Assembly: GCA_016763595.1 (NCBI GenBank)
Contig: JAESTN010000186.1
Location: 1 to 8,173 of the forward strand
Reading direction: 5' to 3'
Source: Flavobacteriaceae bacterium
Lineage (GTDB): Bacteria > Bacteroidota > Bacteroidia > Flavobacteriales > Flavobacteriaceae
Length of the DNA stretch: 8,173 bases
Each line of letters begins with the position of its first letter. The stretch's first letter is position 1. Position numbers and translations under genes: made by a program. This document shows positions 5,874-8,173 of the stretch, piece after piece. A model generated the notes under the pieces. That model was given only the letters and a program-made list of their open reading frames with translations, did not search any database and was not told the DNA's origin.

Positions 5874-6842
5874 ATGAGAAAAATACTGCTACTATTTAGC
5901 CTACTTCCCTTTTTGTCAACTGCACAGAATTCAAATACAGCATCTTTTGTGAAAAATGAGCTTATTATTATTGAAAGCAACCCTTCTAAGGGTTTTAATA
6001 ATTCGTATATCTTATTTATCCCTAAAGGAGTACAAAAAAACAAATTGACACGCTTATTAGTTGAACCTAACAATACAGGAAAAGTAACGGACTCTATCTC
6101 TATCCATAAAAAATATGCGATCGGATTGGCTTCTGAAAGTTCTATTGGGAATAATATTTCTACGGAGCTAAAAATCCCTTTATTAGTCCCTATTTTCCCT
6201 AGACCGGCTGCGAAACCTCTAGTATATACACATGCCTTAGACAGGGATGTTATTTTTGAAAAGACTAATAGATTAAAAAGATTAGACTTGCAATTAATTG
6301 CAATGATTAAAGATGCGAGAAATCAATTAAAAGATAGAAATGTTTTGGTGCATGATAAAATTTTCATGAACGGATTTTCTGCCTCGGCTACTTTTACAAA
6401 TCGATTTCTGTTTATTCACCCAGAAATTGTAGCTGCTGCTGCCATGGGAGGATTCAATGGAGAATTAATGCTTCCATTAAAAAAGTATAAAAATAAGGAA
6501 TTCGATTATCCATTGGGAATCAATGATTTTGAAAAAATATTTGATAAAAAATTCAATCAAAAAAACTATCAAAACATTCCACAATACATATATATGGGCG
6601 CCTTGGACAACAACGATGCTGTGCAATTTGACGATGCTTACAATGAGCATGAACGCACTATTATTAACACAACCCTTGGCCATAAAGTACAAGAAAGATA
6701 TAAAAAATGTCAACGTATTTATACTGAAAATGCTATTTCTGTAAAGTTTCAGACTTATGAAAAGGTTGGACATTGGACAACATCAAAAGTAAACCTTGAT
6801 GTGATTTTGTTCTTCTTAAAAGAATTAAAAAAGAACAATTAA
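5874..6842 (+). CDS. Exported alpha/beta-hydrolase-like protein
   Basis: The 322-aa product begins with a Sec signal peptide (MRKILLLFSLLPFLSTAQ, probable cleavage after residue 18). The mature part has a hydrolase-fold layout. A strand SYILFIP (44-50) is followed by LLVEPNNTG (61-69), where a small oxyanion-type turn is expected, and PLLVPIFPRP (102-111). A nucleophile elbow FMNGFSASATF follows (164-174, G-x-S-x-S with Ser169), then AAAAMGGFNG (187-196). YIYMGALDNNDAV (238-250) has Asp245 or Asp248 as the likely acid, and VGHWTT (298-303) has His300 as the likely base. Ser-Asp-His order and spacing fit a serine hydrolase or esterase of the PHB-depolymerase/feruloyl-esterase type. There is no lipobox or C-terminal sorting domain, so a periplasmic location is likely. 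Substrate is unknown. The 98 nt upstream hold only the weak -7-like TCATTTTG (5817-5824). Confidence 0.78.
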   Translation: MRKILLLFSLLPFLSTAQNSNTASFVKNELIIIESNPSKGFNNSYILFIPKGVQKNKLTRLLVEPNNTGKVTDSISIHKKYAIGLASESSIGNNISTELKIPLLVPIFPRPAAKPLVYTHALDRDVIFEKTNRLKRLDLQLIAMIKDARNQLKDRNVLVHDKIFMNGFSASATFTNRFLFIHPEIVAAAAMGGFNGELMLPLKKYKNKEFDYPLGINDFEKIFDKKFNQKNYQNIPQYIYMGALDNNDAVQFDDAYNEHERTIINTTLGHKVQERYKKCQRIYTENAISVKFQTYEKVGHWTTSKVNLDVILFFLKELKKNN

Positions 6843-6989
6843 TTTGTCTAAAAACATTCTAATCACTAAAGATGTAGTCAGTTCTAGCGAAAAGGGAATA
6901 TTCTAAATAAAAGCGCTATCAAAAGTTAAATATTTAGAAATCCGACTTCAAGAAGACTTAGAAACAAATAAAATAATTTAAATAACAGC

Positions 6990-7958
6990 ATGAAAAAAAA
7001 CTACATTATCCTTTCCCTTTTAATCGTATCTCAAACAATTAAGGCACAAACTATAAACATCCCCGATGTCAATTTTAAAAATGCGTTGCTTTACACATTG
7101 TCTGTAGACACTACTGGAGACGGCGTATTCAACTCAAGTATAGATACCAATAGTGACAATAAAATACAAGTTAGCGAAGCAGAAGCTGCACTAGGACTTG
7201 ATGTTGGAGTCTTTAATATTTCTTCTTTAGAAGGAATTTCCTATTTTAAAAATATTGAAATATTGTATTGTGATTATAATAAGTTAACAAGTTTGGATAT
7301 TTCTAAAAACACAAAACTTAAATATTTAGAATGCACTGTAAATCAATTAACAAGTTTAGACATCTCAAAAAACACAAGTATTGAAGAACTATACTTTCCT
7401 TCAAACGGATTAACAAGTATAGATGTTTCAAAACATCCTAATCTTAAAATTTTAGAATGTGCCTATAACGAGTTAACTTCTTTGGACGTTTCTCAAAACC
7501 CAAAACTCACATCCTTATTAACTTATAGAAATAAACTAACCAGCTTAAACCTTAAAAATGGAAATAATACCATTTTAACATCCTTTTCTGTAAAATACAA
7601 TTCAGATTTAACATGTATAAAAGTAGATGATGTTGATAGTGCTATGAACAACAGTAGCTGGATTAAAGACAGTACTGCAAGTTACAGTGAAAGCTGCGGG
7701 GTTCTGGGGACTGATGATTTTGAAAATGGCCTGCAAATAATATGCTACCCAAACCCTGTAAAAAACATTTTACGTATTAAAACCTCTAATGCTATTGAAA
7801 TAAACTCAATCAAAGTATACAATACCTTAGGAAACCTAGTCATAGTGGAAAAATCACATTTTAAACAACTTGATCTAACCAATTTAAGTCAAGGAGTCTT
7901 TTTTGTAGTTATTAAAACCGCTAACAATAGTTTTACTAAGAGAATCGTAAAGGAGTAG
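6990..7958 (+). CDS. EF-hand and leucine-rich-repeat protein secreted by T9SS
   Basis: The 322-aa product starts with a Sec signal peptide (MKKNYIILSLLIVSQTIKAQ, cleavage near residue 20). An N-terminal segment typical of flavobacterial LRR proteins follows (INIPDVNFKNALL, 23-35), with a canonical 12-residue EF-hand loop DTNSDNKIQVSE (52-63; ligands D52, N54, D56, K58 main chain, E63), so calcium binding is likely. Leucine-rich repeats with an exact 21-residue period follow from about residue 78 to 205; the LTSLD-type motif starts at 99, 120, 141, 162 and 183. The C-terminus is a T9SS type A sorting domain (about 249-322) with YPNP (253-256), IKVYNTLGNLV and the closing KRIVKE. The domain is normally cleaved and the protein released or attached to the surface. 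LRR proteins of this kind often mediate adhesion. It is followed by a peptidase-type lipoprotein after 10 nt. Confidence 0.9.
   Translation: MKKNYIILSLLIVSQTIKAQTINIPDVNFKNALLYTLSVDTTGDGVFNSSIDTNSDNKIQVSEAEAALGLDVGVFNISSLEGISYFKNIEILYCDYNKLTSLDISKNTKLKYLECTVNQLTSLDISKNTSIEELYFPSNGLTSIDVSKHPNLKILECAYNELTSLDVSQNPKLTSLLTYRNKLTSLNLKNGNNTILTSFSVKYNSDLTCIKVDDVDSAMNNSSWIKDSTASYSESCGVLGTDDFENGLQIICYPNPVKNILRIKTSNAIEINSIKVYNTLGNLVIVEKSHFKQLDLTNLSQGVFFVVIKTANNSFTKRIVKE
7284..7598 (+). repeat. Five 63-bp leucine-rich-repeat units
   Basis: Units begin at 7284, 7347, 7410, 7473 and 7536, exactly 63 bp apart, each opening with TTAACAAG or a variant coding for LTS. The first two are the most alike at DNA level, sharing nearly the whole segment for LTSLDISKNT, while later units have drifted. 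The fifth is degenerate after its start. This points to expansion by tandem duplication and makes copy-number change between strains plausible. Confidence 0.85.
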
Positions 7959-7968
7959 CCAAGAACAC

Positions 7969-8173
7969 ATGATCAAAAAAAATATTTTAATAGCCTTATC
8001 TGCTCTATTGTTAATCAATTGCTCAAGTGACGATGAAATAATAGATCCATTACCAGAAGACACTACTGAAACAATTTATACAGTCCCCGTTGTGATTCAT
8101 ATTATACATTCTGGTGAAGCTATTGGAACCGGCTACAATCTATCAAACGAGCGAATCATTGAGCAACTAAAGA
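7969..8173 (+). CDS. Start of an M43-type metallopeptidase lipoprotein, cut by the window edge
   Basis: An ATG at 7969, 10 nt after the LRR gene stop, opens a frame that runs off the window (68 codons). It starts with a lipoprotein signal peptide (MIKKNILIALSALLLINC, acylated Cys18). The next residues SSDDE resemble the acidic lipoprotein export signal that sends Bacteroidota lipoproteins to the cell surface. After a short acidic linker comes TVPVVIHIIHSGEAIGTGYN (41-60), then LSNERIIEQLK. This matches the well-known opening of secreted M43 (pappalysin/cytophagalysin-type) zinc peptidases, 'I/V-P-V-V-x-H-V-x-x ... I-s-x-x-q-I-x-x-Q-I'. The HExxH active site would lie beyond the window, so the enzymatic call is inference from the N-terminus alone. 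It is probably co-transcribed with the LRR gene. Confidence 0.72.
   Translation, partial: MIKKNILIALSALLLINCSSDDEIIDPLPEDTTETIYTVPVVIHIIHSGEAIGTGYNLSNERIIEQLK

Noticed and set aside
5858..6073. Minus-strand ORF of 71 codons over the start of the exported hydrolase
   Set aside because: Antisense to a gene with a clear signal peptide; no independent evidence.
6477..6773. Minus-strand (98 codons) and plus-strand (6523-6744) ORFs inside the exported hydrolase
   Set aside because: Both overlap the catalytic part of the hydrolase in other frames. Their apparent membrane-like composition comes from A/T-rich codons read out of frame.
6885..6918. Hairpin terminator after the exported hydrolase (TAGCG / CGCTA)
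   Set aside because: The arms are only 5 bp with a 24-nt loop and no T-run follows.

Overview
The window looks like chromosomal DNA from a member of the Bacteroidota, most likely the marine or soil family Flavobacteriaceae. The base composition is strongly AT-rich. Several upstream regions carry the Bacteroidota -7 promoter element TAnnTTTG, and Shine-Dalgarno sequences are mostly absent. One product ends in a type IX secretion (T9SS) type A sorting domain with YPNP, and three products begin with lipoprotein signal peptides. No tRNA, rRNA, insertion sequence or CRISPR array was seen.

Layout. Positions 1-55 hold the first 18 codons of a minus-strand lipoprotein. It is divergent from ilvE (174-1232, +), the PLP-dependent branched-chain aminotransferase, and a 14-bp perfect palindrome lies between the two promoter areas. 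A 34-bp perfect palindrome (1251-1284) acts as a bidirectional terminator between ilvE and the converging minus-strand block. That block reads from right to left: a TetR-type regulator (2934-2353), a second TetR-type regulator overlapping it by 17 nt (2369-1794), and an SRPBCC-fold small-ligand protein (1713-1297) with its own promoter. A 100-bp divergent regulatory region with two inverted repeats (2935-3034) separates the regulators from a plus-strand pair: a PqqB-like metallo-beta-lactamase-fold lipoprotein (3035-3988) and a small YdcF-type protein (3999-4496).

After 338 nt without a convincing gene comes a Crp/Fnr-family regulator that starts with TTG (4835-5422). It is followed by a YciI-like protein (5494-5775), with repeated TTGAT/ATCAA half-sites between them. 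The right third encodes envelope or secreted products. These are a Sec-exported alpha/beta-hydrolase-like protein (5874-6842), an EF-hand plus leucine-rich-repeat T9SS cargo protein (6990-7958), and, 10 nt later, the start of a lipoprotein of the M43 metallopeptidase type (7969 to the window end).

How they fit together. ilvE is housekeeping metabolism. The two TetR proteins probably form one autoregulated unit and may also control the divergent lipoprotein/YdcF pair. The Crp-like protein may control itself and the yciI-like gene. The LRR protein and the peptidase look co-transcribed and both destined for the cell surface. No single large known system such as a defence island, a polysaccharide utilisation locus or a biosynthetic cluster is visible. 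The most unusual parts are the tandem overlapping TetR pair with its structured divergent promoter, and the PqqB-like lipoprotein found without other pqq genes.
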